This document shows, in pieces, positions 1 to 5,545 of a DNA stretch of 6,103 nt. This DNA comes from Kordiimonadaceae bacterium (GTDB lineage Bacteria > Pseudomonadota > Alphaproteobacteria > Sphingomonadales > Kordiimonadaceae), in the NCBI GenBank assembly GCA_016763495.1, contig JAESTR010000197.1, positions 1-6,103 of the forward strand, in the 5' to 3' direction. Made by a program: the position numbers and the translations under genes. The notes below the pieces were generated by a model. The model was not told the DNA's origin. It made no database searches and saw only the letters and a program-made list of their open reading frames with translations. The first letter of the stretch is position 1. Each line of letters starts with the position of its first letter.

Positions 1-1250
1 AGGCCGTACTCACAATCATTGGCTAGCGCGATGGCTTCTTCTTCGCTGTCGAACGGCGCAATGTGGCAAACTGGGCCGAATATTTCTTCTTTCACACAGC
101 GGGCAGTTTCAGAAAGGCCTGTCCATATGGTTGGCTGGACGTAGCAGCCATTGTCGCGGTCATCGCCGAACACGGGCACGCCGCCACCGGTTATAATGGT
201 TGCGCCTTCTTCTTCCGCTATTTTGAAATATTCGAGCACTTTTCTTTGATGCTCTTTTGAAACCAAAGGCCCAAATGTCGTATCAGCATCTTCAGGGTAG
301 CCTGCATGCAAGGCTAGTGCTTTTTCTTTGAGAGCCGCTACGAATTTATCGAAAATAGGCCGCTCCACATACACCCGCTCAGTCGCCAAGCATACTTGGC
401 CAGTATTAGCGAATACAGCGCGTGAAATGCCTTCAACCGCATCACCAAAGTCAGCGTCAGCAAATACGATGCCTGCGTTTTTACCGCCAAGCTCAAATGA
501 TATCGGTGTGATATTGTCCGCAGCTTTTTTCATGATCGCTTTGCCAGTAACGGTTTCCCCCGTGAAGGTGATTGCGTCAATGTCTTTATGTTCTGTTAGA
601 TACTCACCGGCTGAATCCTGCCCAAAACCATGCACCAAGTTGAACACGCCAGCTGGCATGCCAACTTCTCGCATAACATCAGCAAGGAGCGTCGCTGTAG
701 AGGGTGTTTCCTCAGACGGTTTCACAACGAGTGTATTGCCGCATGCCAGCGCCGGCGCAACTTTCCATGTGAGCAGCAATAGCGGTAAATTCCACGGGGA
801 TATCACGGCTACAACGCCGAGCGGTTTGCGCAGCGCATAATTAAGCGCACCAGCACCGTCAGGCGTATCCATTTCAAAACATTCAGTTGAAAGCGATGCG
901 ATAGAATCTGCGAAAACCCTGAAATTGGCCGCACCACGTGGAATGTCTATTTTACTAGCTAAGCTGTGGGGCTTGCCTGTGTCGGCGACTTCTGCGGCCA
1001 AAAATTCGTCAAACCGCTCATCAATCCGGTCCGCTACTTTGTGCAGCAGTTGACGCCGTTCTTCGAGCGGCATTTTGCCCCATGGGCCTTTTAAGGCGGT
1101 TTTTGCGGCGGCTATCGCATCAGAAACAGTCTGTTGATCAGCTTCGTAAGCAATGGCATGTACTTTTCCCGTTACCGGGTTAATGATATCGAAGGGCTGA
1201 GACGTTTTTTGAAACACACCGCCAACAAAATTTTGTAGTTCGTTAGTCAT
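1..1250 (-). CDS. Aldehyde dehydrogenase, 2-hydroxymuconic semialdehyde dehydrogenase-like (C-terminus beyond window)
   Basis: This gene encodes an NAD(P)-dependent aldehyde dehydrogenase; 416 residues are visible and the last roughly 70 of a usual 485 or so lie off the left edge. All core motifs are present: the ISPWN segment with oxyanion Asn154, the nucleotide-binding FTGETVTG at 229-236, the general base Glu253 in ELGGK, the catalytic Cys287 in GQVCLATER, and EEIFGPV at 388-394. The stretch around Cys287 and the following VYVERPIFDKFV resemble the XylG/DmpC (2-hydroxymuconic semialdehyde dehydrogenase) and ALDH8 group, which turns 2-hydroxymuconic semialdehyde into 2-hydroxymuconate. The ATG at 1248-1250 lies 14 bases after the tautomerase stop codon, so the two genes are almost certainly one operon encoding consecutive meta-cleavage steps. 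The ribosome binding site is weak (GGA). The ALDH family is certain; the substrate is inferred from motif resemblance and the neighbour, and aminomuconate semialdehyde or another unsaturated aldehyde is possible. Confidence 0.9.
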   Translation of the reverse strand, partial: MTNELQNFVGGVFQKTSQPFDIINPVTGKVHAIAYEADQQTVSDAIAAAKTALKGPWGKMPLEERRQLLHKVADRIDERFDEFLAAEVADTGKPHSLASKIDIPRGAANFRVFADSIASLSTECFEMDTPDGAGALNYALRKPLGVVAVISPWNLPLLLLTWKVAPALACGNTLVVKPSEETPSTATLLADVMREVGMPAGVFNLVHGFGQDSAGEYLTEHKDIDAITFTGETVTGKAIMKKAADNITPISFELGGKNAGIVFADADFGDAVEGISRAVFANTGQVCLATERVYVERPIFDKFVAALKEKALALHAGYPEDADTTFGPLVSKEHQRKVLEYFKIAEEEGATIITGGGVPVFGDDRDNGCYVQPTIWTGLSETARCVKEEIFGPVCHIAPFDSEEEAIALANDCEYG

Positions 1251-1264
1251 ATTAAAATCCGGTA

Positions 1265-1456
1265 TTATTTATTTTTCTCTGATTTTGGAATGCCGGCGAC
1301 TCCCCAATGGGATGCGGGTATTTCATTAATCAAAACTCTAATGGCACTGCGCGGTACATCAGCAGCGTGTTCTATGGCATCAGTAACTTCTTTGATAACT
1401 CGGGCTTTGACAGCGTCGTCCCGGCCTTCGATAAGTGAAATCTGAACTATTGGCAT
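1265..1456 (-). CDS. 4-oxalocrotonate tautomerase family protein
   Basis: This is a 63-codon gene for a small tautomerase of the 4-oxalocrotonate tautomerase (XylH/DmpI) family, at the usual length of about 62 residues after Met removal. The mature protein starts PIVQISLIEGR. Counting from Pro1, the catalytic Pro1, Arg11 and Arg39 of 4-OT are all in place. Position 50, Phe in the classical enzyme, is Trp here (HWGVAG). The known reaction converts 2-hydroxymuconate to 2-oxo-3-hexenedioate in the cytoplasm, the step following the dehydrogenase encoded directly downstream; the active enzyme is usually a hexamer of such short chains. A strong Shine-Dalgarno sequence, GGGGGAG, lies four bases before the ATG. 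A perfect palindrome at 1491-1506 lies 34 bases upstream of the start and probably controls this two-gene unit. Many paralogues of this fold act on other substrates, so the exact substrate is inferred from context. Confidence 0.9.
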   Translation of the reverse strand: MPIVQISLIEGRDDAVKARVIKEVTDAIEHAADVPRSAIRVLINEIPASHWGVAGIPKSEKNK

Positions 1457-1490
1457 TTGGCTCCCCCGGGAAGGTCGTGTATCTTTATGT

Positions 1491-1506
1491 TAAATTTCGA
1501 AATTTA
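1491..1506. promoter_or_regulatory. Operator-like palindrome, site 1 (tautomerase/ALDH unit)
   Basis: TAAATTTCGAAATTTA is a perfect 16-bp inverted repeat, the longest copy of a motif whose 12-bp core AATTTCGAAATT recurs at 1996-2007 and 3051-3062 and, imperfectly, at 2796-2807. It ends 34 bases before the tautomerase ATG, where a repressor could overlap the promoter or the transcription start. No convincing -35/-10 pair was found next to it. That it is the binding site of the nearby GntR-type regulator is inference. Confidence 0.6.
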
Positions 1507-1508
1507 CC

Positions 1509-1553
1509 CAGTAGCTACCTGCGGGTCGTTCTGGACTAATCAATGGGCTACTG
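1509..1553. repeat. Inverted repeat between DUF2218 and tautomerase genes
   Basis: CAGTAGC (1509-1515) and GCTACTG (1547-1553) form a 7-bp inverted repeat with a 31-base loop in the gap between the two minus-strand genes. In RNA it could fold into a weak stem, but no T-tract follows it on the minus strand, so it is not a convincing terminator. It may be chance. Confidence 0.25.
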
Positions 1554-1562
1554 CTTAAGCGT

Positions 1563-1862
1563 TCATTCAGCGGCCCGAAAGTTTCGGTCCCAGAGGATTG
1601 CCGGGTTTTCCTTGAAAGCAAAGCGCTCTAGGTGTTTCCTAATGCCGTTTTCAAGAAGTTGAAGGTGTTCCAGTCCAATCGAGCTGATGCGCAGAATTAG
1701 CTCGTTATCTGTGGCCTGCATGCGGCAAATACCTTCGTCAAACATAACAAACCCAGTCTCTGCATCAAATTTGGTAGGGCGATTGTGGCTCCAGTGTTTG
1801 CAAAGCTGCTGCAAGTAGCGTGATGCCTTTCCTGTGGAAACAGTTGCGGTGGACTTATTCAT
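1563..1862 (-). CDS. DUF2218 family protein
   Basis: This 99-residue protein matches the DUF2218 family across its length. It has the hallmark N-terminal segment ASRYLQQLCKHWSH (residues 13-26), an acidic and aromatic middle containing KFDAETGFVMFD, and a C-terminal HLERFAFKEN segment. The family's function is not known to me. There is no signal peptide or membrane segment, so it should be cytoplasmic. The ATG at 1860-1862 is preceded by AGAGGA at a good distance. The gene lies 189 bases downstream of the regulator gene and 106 bases upstream of the tautomerase. It has its own strong promoter-like sequence, with a copy of the AATTTCGAAATT palindrome two bases from the -35 box, so it appears to be a regulated member of this cluster. 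Whether transcription continues into the tautomerase gene cannot be told; the separate palindrome there suggests an additional start. Confidence 0.88.
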   Translation of the reverse strand: MNKSTATVSTGKASRYLQQLCKHWSHNRPTKFDAETGFVMFDEGICRMQATDNELILRISSIGLEHLQLLENGIRKHLERFAFKENPAILWDRNFRAAE

Positions 1863-1964
1863 AACCGTTCCTCTTTATGGACCTCTGTTTCGCTGGGGCT
1901 GTTAGAAACAGGTTTTGCGTTCATTTTAGGTAAAATATATATTTATTTCACGATTCTTGCCGCC

Positions 1965-1993
1965 ATTATTAGAATTATAGGCAGTTATGTCAA
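1965..1993 (-). promoter_or_regulatory. Sigma70-type promoter for the DUF2218 gene
   Basis: On the minus strand, TTGACA (1993-1988, a perfect -35) is followed after 17 bases by AATAAT (1970-1965, five of six -10 bases). Transcription would start near position 1958, leaving a leader of about 95 bases before the DUF2218 ATG. The palindrome at 1996-2007 sits two bases upstream of the -35 box, where a bound regulator would touch RNA polymerase. A TATAAT (1979-1974) inside the spacer has no good -35 at standard distance. Confidence 0.6.
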
Positions 1994-1995
1994 AT

Positions 1996-2007
1996 AATTT
2001 CGAAATT
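1996..2007. promoter_or_regulatory. Operator-like palindrome, site 2 (DUF2218 promoter)
   Basis: AATTTCGAAATT, a perfect 12-bp palindrome, lies immediately upstream of the TTGACA -35 box of the DUF2218 promoter and 45 bases past the regulator's stop codon. The position fits either an activator touching polymerase or a repressor covering the -35 region. Assignment to the local GntR-type protein is inference from proximity and recurrence. Confidence 0.6.
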
Positions 2008-2051
2008 TTATAAAAATGACTATAGAAAAAGTAGAGGAAAGGTCTTTTAAG

Positions 2052-2750
2052 TTAAGTTGCTAAGTTTTCCGTAAGTGCGTCGCGCACAGCATCGCTAGTT
2101 AAGCCGACATGAATTTCCAGCAGTCGGCATGCTTTTAGCACGTTGCCCTGCATTGCAGCTTGGTAAAGTGCTTCGTGCTCTTCATGCAAGTCACGGCCTG
2201 TGTTGGCCTTGACGAGAGAGATACGGCGATAGCGCTCAGCTTGTTGGTGTAATATCTTAAGCATACGCTGTAGCCACTGTGACCCGCAGCGCGCAACAAG
2301 TGTTTCATGAAAGCGGCTGTTAGCCTGTTCCCATTCAGGGACTTTATCGCGGTTACGCCCATCAAGCTCTGTTTCTACGCGCGTGAGTTGTTCAAAGGCA
2401 TCAGTTAACAGGTTGCGCCAGCCATCATCCGCATTTGTAATGGACAGTTGCAGCGCTTCGCTTTCAAGCAGGATACGTACACGTGAAATGTCTTCAAGCT
2501 CTTCTATTGAAAGAGGGGCGACCCAAAAACCGCGCTGGCCTTCGGTAATAACAAGTGCGTCACCGATAAGCCGGGCGAGGGCTTCTCGCAGTGGGCTCAT
2601 GCCGATTTCATATCTTTTACAAAGGTTGCTTAGACGTAATTTTTCATCAGCTTCAAGCTCACCAGAAATGATATCGTTACGGATTTTCTGGTACGCGAAA
2701 TCGGCAAGTGTTTTACTGCCTTTAACGGTGTTTTTATCTGCGTTTTTCAT
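2052..2750 (-). CDS. GntR family transcriptional regulator, FCD subfamily
   Basis: This is a 232-residue DNA-binding regulator, a normal length for the FadR/VanR (FCD) branch of GntR proteins. The N-terminal winged helix-turn-helix spans about residues 13-80, with ISGELEADEKLRLSNL and the recognition-helix region MSPLREALARL at about 51-61. An all-helical FCD ligand domain follows at about 84-220. Three histidines typical of the FCD metal site are visible: His148 (RFHETL), His192 (EEHEAL) and His214 (LEIHVG). The position four residues before His148, often Asp, is Asn144. The reading frame stays open to a GTG at 2823-2825. The ATG at 2748-2750 is preferred because the wHTH then begins at a usual distance and because a likely promoter and a palindrome copy (2796-2807) lie in the extra segment. 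The ribosome binding site at this ATG is poor. FCD regulators usually respond to organic acids, which suits control of the neighbouring catabolic genes; the effector is unknown. Confidence 0.9.
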   Translation of the reverse strand: MKNADKNTVKGSKTLADFAYQKIRNDIISGELEADEKLRLSNLCKRYEIGMSPLREALARLIGDALVITEGQRGFWVAPLSIEELEDISRVRILLESEALQLSITNADDGWRNLLTDAFEQLTRVETELDGRNRDKVPEWEQANSRFHETLVARCGSQWLQRMLKILHQQAERYRRISLVKANTGRDLHEEHEALYQAAMQGNVLKACRLLEIHVGLTSDAVRDALTENLAT

Positions 2751-2795
2751 TGATGTTGTCCAGGCCCCTTGTTGCCAGCTCAATCTAGCGGCAGG

Positions 2796-2807
2796 ATGTT
2801 CGAAATT
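2796..2807. promoter_or_regulatory. Operator-like palindrome, site 3, imperfect (regulator autoregulation)
   Basis: Read on the minus strand this is AATTTCGAACAT, matching ten of twelve bases of the AATTTCGAAATT motif and keeping the TTTCGAA centre. It lies about 45 bases before the regulator's preferred ATG and overlaps the transcription start predicted from the TATACT box at 2817-2812. The layout fits autoregulation. The mismatches make this the weakest of the four copies. Confidence 0.4.
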
Positions 2808-2811
2808 CAAG

Positions 2812-2840
2812 AGTATAGAACTCACGGTTGTTTTTTTGGA
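2812..2840 (-). promoter_or_regulatory. Possible promoter of the GntR-type regulator gene
   Basis: On the minus strand, TATACT (2817-2812, five of six -10 bases) is preceded after 17 bases by TCCAAA (2840-2835), a poor -35. The start would fall near 2805, inside the imperfect palindrome. If correct, the GTG at 2825 is not in the transcript, which supports the ATG at 2750 as the start codon. Confidence 0.35.
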
Positions 2841-2900
2841 GCTTGTTAGGGGCTAATTTGAGCCATTGCCCTGTATTTTGAACGTCAGAAAATTGAATTG

Positions 2901-2942
2901 TGGGTGCCTGCGGCAGAATAAAATATATTTTATGGGTGTCTG
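2901..2942. repeat. Direct repeats flanking a 16-bp AT palindrome
   Basis: TGGGTGCCTG (2901-2910) and TGGGTGTCTG (2933-2942) match at nine of ten bases and start 32 bp apart, close to three helical turns, so both would face the same side of the DNA. Between them lies the perfect palindrome ATAAAATATATTTTAT (2918-2933). This arrangement could be a binding region for an activator of the plus-strand gene. The AT palindrome alone could arise from base composition. Confidence 0.35.
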
Positions 2943-2953
2943 GAGGTTTATGC

Positions 2954-2992
2954 ATTATTATGAATTTATACATTAATATGTTGATTAATATG
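2954..2992. repeat. Cluster of ATTAATATG direct repeats
   Basis: ATTAATATG occurs at 2972-2980 and 2984-2992, 12 bp apart, with a related ATTATTATG at 2954-2962. They lie about 60-100 bp upstream of the palindrome at 3051-3062. They may form part of the control region of the PQQ dehydrogenase gene, but the low complexity of the sequence makes chance possible. Confidence 0.3.
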
Positions 2993-3050
2993 AACTAATA
3001 CACTTTTTTCGGGTGAAGGTTTAGAGTGTTTATAGAAATATGTTTGCATA

Positions 3051-3062
3051 AATTTCGAAATT
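3051..3062. promoter_or_regulatory. Operator-like palindrome, site 4 (first PQQ dehydrogenase)
   Basis: AATTTCGAAATT is again a perfect 12-bp palindrome, within a longer near-symmetric CATA...TATG context. It lies 115 bases before the preferred ATG of the first PQQ dehydrogenase. Its recurrence upstream of genes on both strands links the periplasmic dehydrogenase to the same regulator as the tautomerase and DUF2218 units. The link is inference from sequence identity. Confidence 0.6.
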
Positions 3063-3177
3063 ATGAAAACATACGTCAGAATCTAAGATGGTGGTTGTTA
3101 TAGGTCCGGTTTGTTTGTTTTTAACAGGTTGGCGCTTTGCTAGCGGCCTCAACACACAAACAGATATGAGAAGCGTG

Positions 3178-5361
3178 ATGGTATTTTCTTTTATTAAACA
3201 AGTTGGGCAAACTAGTAGCCTGAAAAACTGGGGCCTTGCAATAGCCCTGACGTCTGCCCTTACGGCGTGCGGCACAGGTAACGACAGCAAGGAACAGGCA
3301 GAAGCGCCGCAAGCAGTGAGCGGTGATTGGGCATTGAATGGCTTAACCGATTTGGCAAAACGCCATTCACCTCTGACCAGTATAAATAAAGAGAATGTCA
3401 AAGACCTTGGCCTTGCCTGGATGTATGAAGACTTTGTTGTTCGCGGCAGGGTGCACCGGGGGAACCAAGGCACGCCTCTGGTTATTGACGGAAAAATGTA
3501 TTTTACCGGACCATGGAGCGTTGTGTACGCCGTGGACGCTAAAACTGGCGAAGACCTTTGGACCTATGACCCGGAAGTAGAAGGCGCGTGGGCCCGCAAA
3601 GCTTGTTGTGATGTAAATAATAAGGGCGTGGCGATCAAAGGCGACACGCTTTTTGTCGGCGTAGTAGACGGCTATATTGACGCTGTTGATGTTAAAACTG
3701 GCAAGAGAAAATGGCGCATTGATACACTGATCGACCGCACCAGAAGCTATACAGTTACAGGCGCACCAGCGCTTGCAGGCGACAATGTTGTTATCAGTCA
3801 CGGCGGCAGTGATATGGATATTCGCGGCTATGTATCAGCCTATAATGTTGATACCGGCAAATTGGCGTGGCGCTTCTTCACGGTGCCTGCCGCACCTGAG
3901 CTTGGTGATGAAACACCTGACATCACTTTGGCCCGCGAAACATGGGGCGATAATGCCCGGTGGGACCTTGGCCTTGGTGGCGGCGCGTATGACAGCATCG
4001 TTTATGACCCTGAGCTGGATATTGTTTTTGCCGGCACAAGTAACGGTGTGCCGCACCCAACATGGCTGCGGGACCCGGGGAATGAAGGTGAAAACCTTTA
4101 CTTGTCTTCCATAGTCGCGATCAACAACAAAACTGGTCGCCGTGTTTGGCATTACCAAACCACACCGTCCGATAGCTGGGATTTTGGTTCCACGCAAAAC
4201 ATGGTGATGACGGATCTGGAAATTGAAGGCAAAACCCGCAAAGTAATTATGCAGGCGCCGAAAAACGGCTTCTATTATGTCATCGACCGCGTCACAGGTG
4301 AATTACTGGCAGCTGACCCTTTTACTACAGTGACTTGGGCCACGCATGTTGATATGAAAACCGGCAAGCCTGTGGTGAATGAGGCGCTTGATTTTCGCGA
4401 CAAGCCAACCATCGTTTGGCCATCAGTCTCTGGCGGTCACAACTGGCAGCCAATGGCCTACAGTGAGCTAACTGGCCTCGCGTATATCCCGGCGCTTGAA
4501 GCCCCGATGAAGTATCTGGCCTATAAAAAGGTTGTGTATAAAACTGGCAGCTTGAATGAAGGCAAAGGCCCGCCACTGATGCCGCCTTTCCTTGATGCGG
4601 GCGATGATGAGCTTGCTGGTGTTAATGACCATAAAGCCCGCATGGAAAGTGTGCTTAAGGCGTGGGACCCTGTGACGCAAAAAGTGGTTTGGCAAAGTGA
4701 GCCACAAACTTGGTGGAGTGGCGGCGTGCTGTCCACTCAGTCTGGCCTTATTTTTCAAGGCGCTGTTGATGGTATATTCCGTATTTATGATGCCCATGAC
4801 GGCACTGTGCTTAAGGAAATTGATACAGGCCTTGCGACACTCGCGCCGCCCATGACCTATATGGTGGACGGGGAGCAATATGTGGCTGTGCTCGCCGGGC
4901 TTGGTGGCTCTGAAAGTGCCTATTTCCCAGATGCATCCGCAGCGCATAAATTTGAAAACCCTGAGCGCCTATTTGTATTCAAGCTTGGTGGTGGTGACGT
5001 GCCAATGCCGCCTCTGCGCACGGAGCTTGAGCAGCAACCGCTGCCAGAGATGACAGTGACAGACGCTGATATTATCGCACGTGGGGATTACTTATTCTTC
5101 GCGAATGGTAACTGCGCGCGTTGTCATGCATATCGTGGTTCTAAAGGCGTGTATCCAAATCTTTGGAATATGGGCCCAGAGGCGCATGAAAATTTCAAAG
5201 ATATACTGCTCAAAGGCACCTATTCCTATGCCGGTATGGCACCGTTTGCGGATATTTTAAGTGAAGATGATGCTGATGCTATTCTCGCTTTCCTAATCGC
5301 TGATGCGCATGCGGCGCGTGCTGAGGGCACAGGTGCCGGAGAAGTCCGTTTCAAAGAATAA
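3178..5361 (+). CDS. PQQ-dependent quinohaemoprotein dehydrogenase, lipoprotein with C-terminal cytochrome c
   Basis: This 727-residue protein is a type II quinohaemoprotein alcohol dehydrogenase: a signal peptide with lipobox LTAC (lipidated Cys31), an eight-bladed PQQ propeller over about residues 45-615, and a C-terminal cytochrome c domain with CARCH (Cys646, Cys649, His650) and probable axial Met687. Such enzymes oxidise alcohols or aldehydes outside the cytoplasm and pass electrons through haem to the respiratory chain. Canonical features include the vicinal Cys143-Cys144, Thr of TGAP, metal ligand Asn289 (GTSNG), catalytic Asp335 (SWDFGS), Lys in QAPKNG, Asn in GGHNW and WWSGG. Gly337 replaces the Asp found two residues after the catalytic base in lanthanide enzymes, so calcium is more likely. 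Unusually, Gln97, Lys149 and Asp212 stand where Glu, Arg and Glu normally contact PQQ or metal. The frame is open from an ATG at 3088; the ATG at 3178 is preferred because it gives a compact signal peptide and has GAGAAG upstream. The substrate is unknown. Confidence 0.93.
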   Translation: MVFSFIKQVGQTSSLKNWGLAIALTSALTACGTGNDSKEQAEAPQAVSGDWALNGLTDLAKRHSPLTSINKENVKDLGLAWMYEDFVVRGRVHRGNQGTPLVIDGKMYFTGPWSVVYAVDAKTGEDLWTYDPEVEGAWARKACCDVNNKGVAIKGDTLFVGVVDGYIDAVDVKTGKRKWRIDTLIDRTRSYTVTGAPALAGDNVVISHGGSDMDIRGYVSAYNVDTGKLAWRFFTVPAAPELGDETPDITLARETWGDNARWDLGLGGGAYDSIVYDPELDIVFAGTSNGVPHPTWLRDPGNEGENLYLSSIVAINNKTGRRVWHYQTTPSDSWDFGSTQNMVMTDLEIEGKTRKVIMQAPKNGFYYVIDRVTGELLAADPFTTVTWATHVDMKTGKPVVNEALDFRDKPTIVWPSVSGGHNWQPMAYSELTGLAYIPALEAPMKYLAYKKVVYKTGSLNEGKGPPLMPPFLDAGDDELAGVNDHKARMESVLKAWDPVTQKVVWQSEPQTWWSGGVLSTQSGLIFQGAVDGIFRIYDAHDGTVLKEIDTGLATLAPPMTYMVDGEQYVAVLAGLGGSESAYFPDASAAHKFENPERLFVFKLGGGDVPMPPLRTELEQQPLPEMTVTDADIIARGDYLFFANGNCARCHAYRGSKGVYPNLWNMGPEAHENFKDILLKGTYSYAGMAPFADILSEDDADAILAFLIADAHAARAEGTGAGEVRFKE

Positions 5362-5396
5362 ACGTTTAAGTTCTCCCAAGTTTTAAGCGTTACCTT

Positions 5397-5434
5397 ATGC
5401 CGAGAAAGTCCTTCCACTTTCTCGGCATTTTTTT
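5397..5434 (+). terminator. Rho-independent terminator after the first PQQ dehydrogenase
   Basis: ATGCCGAGAAAG (5397-5408) pairs perfectly with CTTTCTCGGCAT (5417-5428) around an eight-base loop, and a run of seven T (5428-5434) follows directly. It lies 35 bases after the stop codon. It should end most transcription from the first dehydrogenase gene, implying that the second has its own promoter. Confidence 0.92.
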
Positions 5435-5530
5435 ATGCGCGCTATGCAAGTATCCACCAATACTCAGGTTGGGGTATTATAGTCAGGCGGCTTGGGCTGT
5501 GGTACAAGCGAAAATACAGCTCTAGCGGTA

Positions 5531-5539
5531 GGGGAGGGA
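5531..5539 (+). promoter_or_regulatory. Strong ribosome binding site that decides a TTG start
   Basis: GGGGAGGGA lies six bases before the TTG at 5546-5548. No in-frame ATG occurs between it and the lipoprotein signal except one at 5570-5572, which would leave a 12-residue signal with no positive charge. The ribosome site therefore supports the TTG. Confidence 0.75.
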
Positions 5540-5545
5540 CTAGCT

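Larger units (their letters stand above)
2751..3177. other. Divergent intergenic control region
   Basis: This 427-bp stretch separates the minus-strand regulator from the plus-strand PQQ dehydrogenase gene. I see no convincing gene in it. It is AT-rich and holds two copies of the AATTTCGAAATT motif (2796-2807 imperfect, 3051-3062 perfect), a likely regulator promoter (2812-2840), a 16-bp AT palindrome flanked by direct repeats (2901-2942), and a cluster of ATTAATATG-type repeats (2954-2992). No clear sigma70 promoter for the plus-strand gene was found; TATAGA at 3031-3036 is a possible -10 but lacks a good -35. Confidence 0.7.

Noticed and set aside
328..840. A 170-codon open frame on the plus strand across the aldehyde dehydrogenase gene
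   Set aside because: It lies antisense to a gene with complete ALDH motifs, and its translation shows no recognisable domain.
1933..1944. AAATATATATTT palindrome in the DUF2218 leader
   Set aside because: It is a simple AT alternation likely due to base composition, and it does not recur at the other genes.
2383..2856. A 157-codon plus-strand open frame opposite the regulator gene
   Set aside because: The minus-strand frame encodes a clear GntR/FCD protein; the opposite frame is Ser/Arg-rich without domain features.
3063..3086. A seven-codon frame (MKTYVRI) just after the palindrome, possible leader peptide
   Set aside because: It has no ribosome binding site, no attenuator-like hairpin near it, and could easily arise by chance.
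3030..3801. Open frames of about 145 codons on the minus strand within and before the first PQQ dehydrogenase gene
   Set aside because: They overlap a gene with strong family motifs and show no recognisable protein features.
4171..4188. Possible lanthanide-dependent dehydrogenase
   Set aside because: The position two residues after catalytic Asp335 is Gly337, not the Asp found in lanthanide-using XoxF and PedH enzymes.
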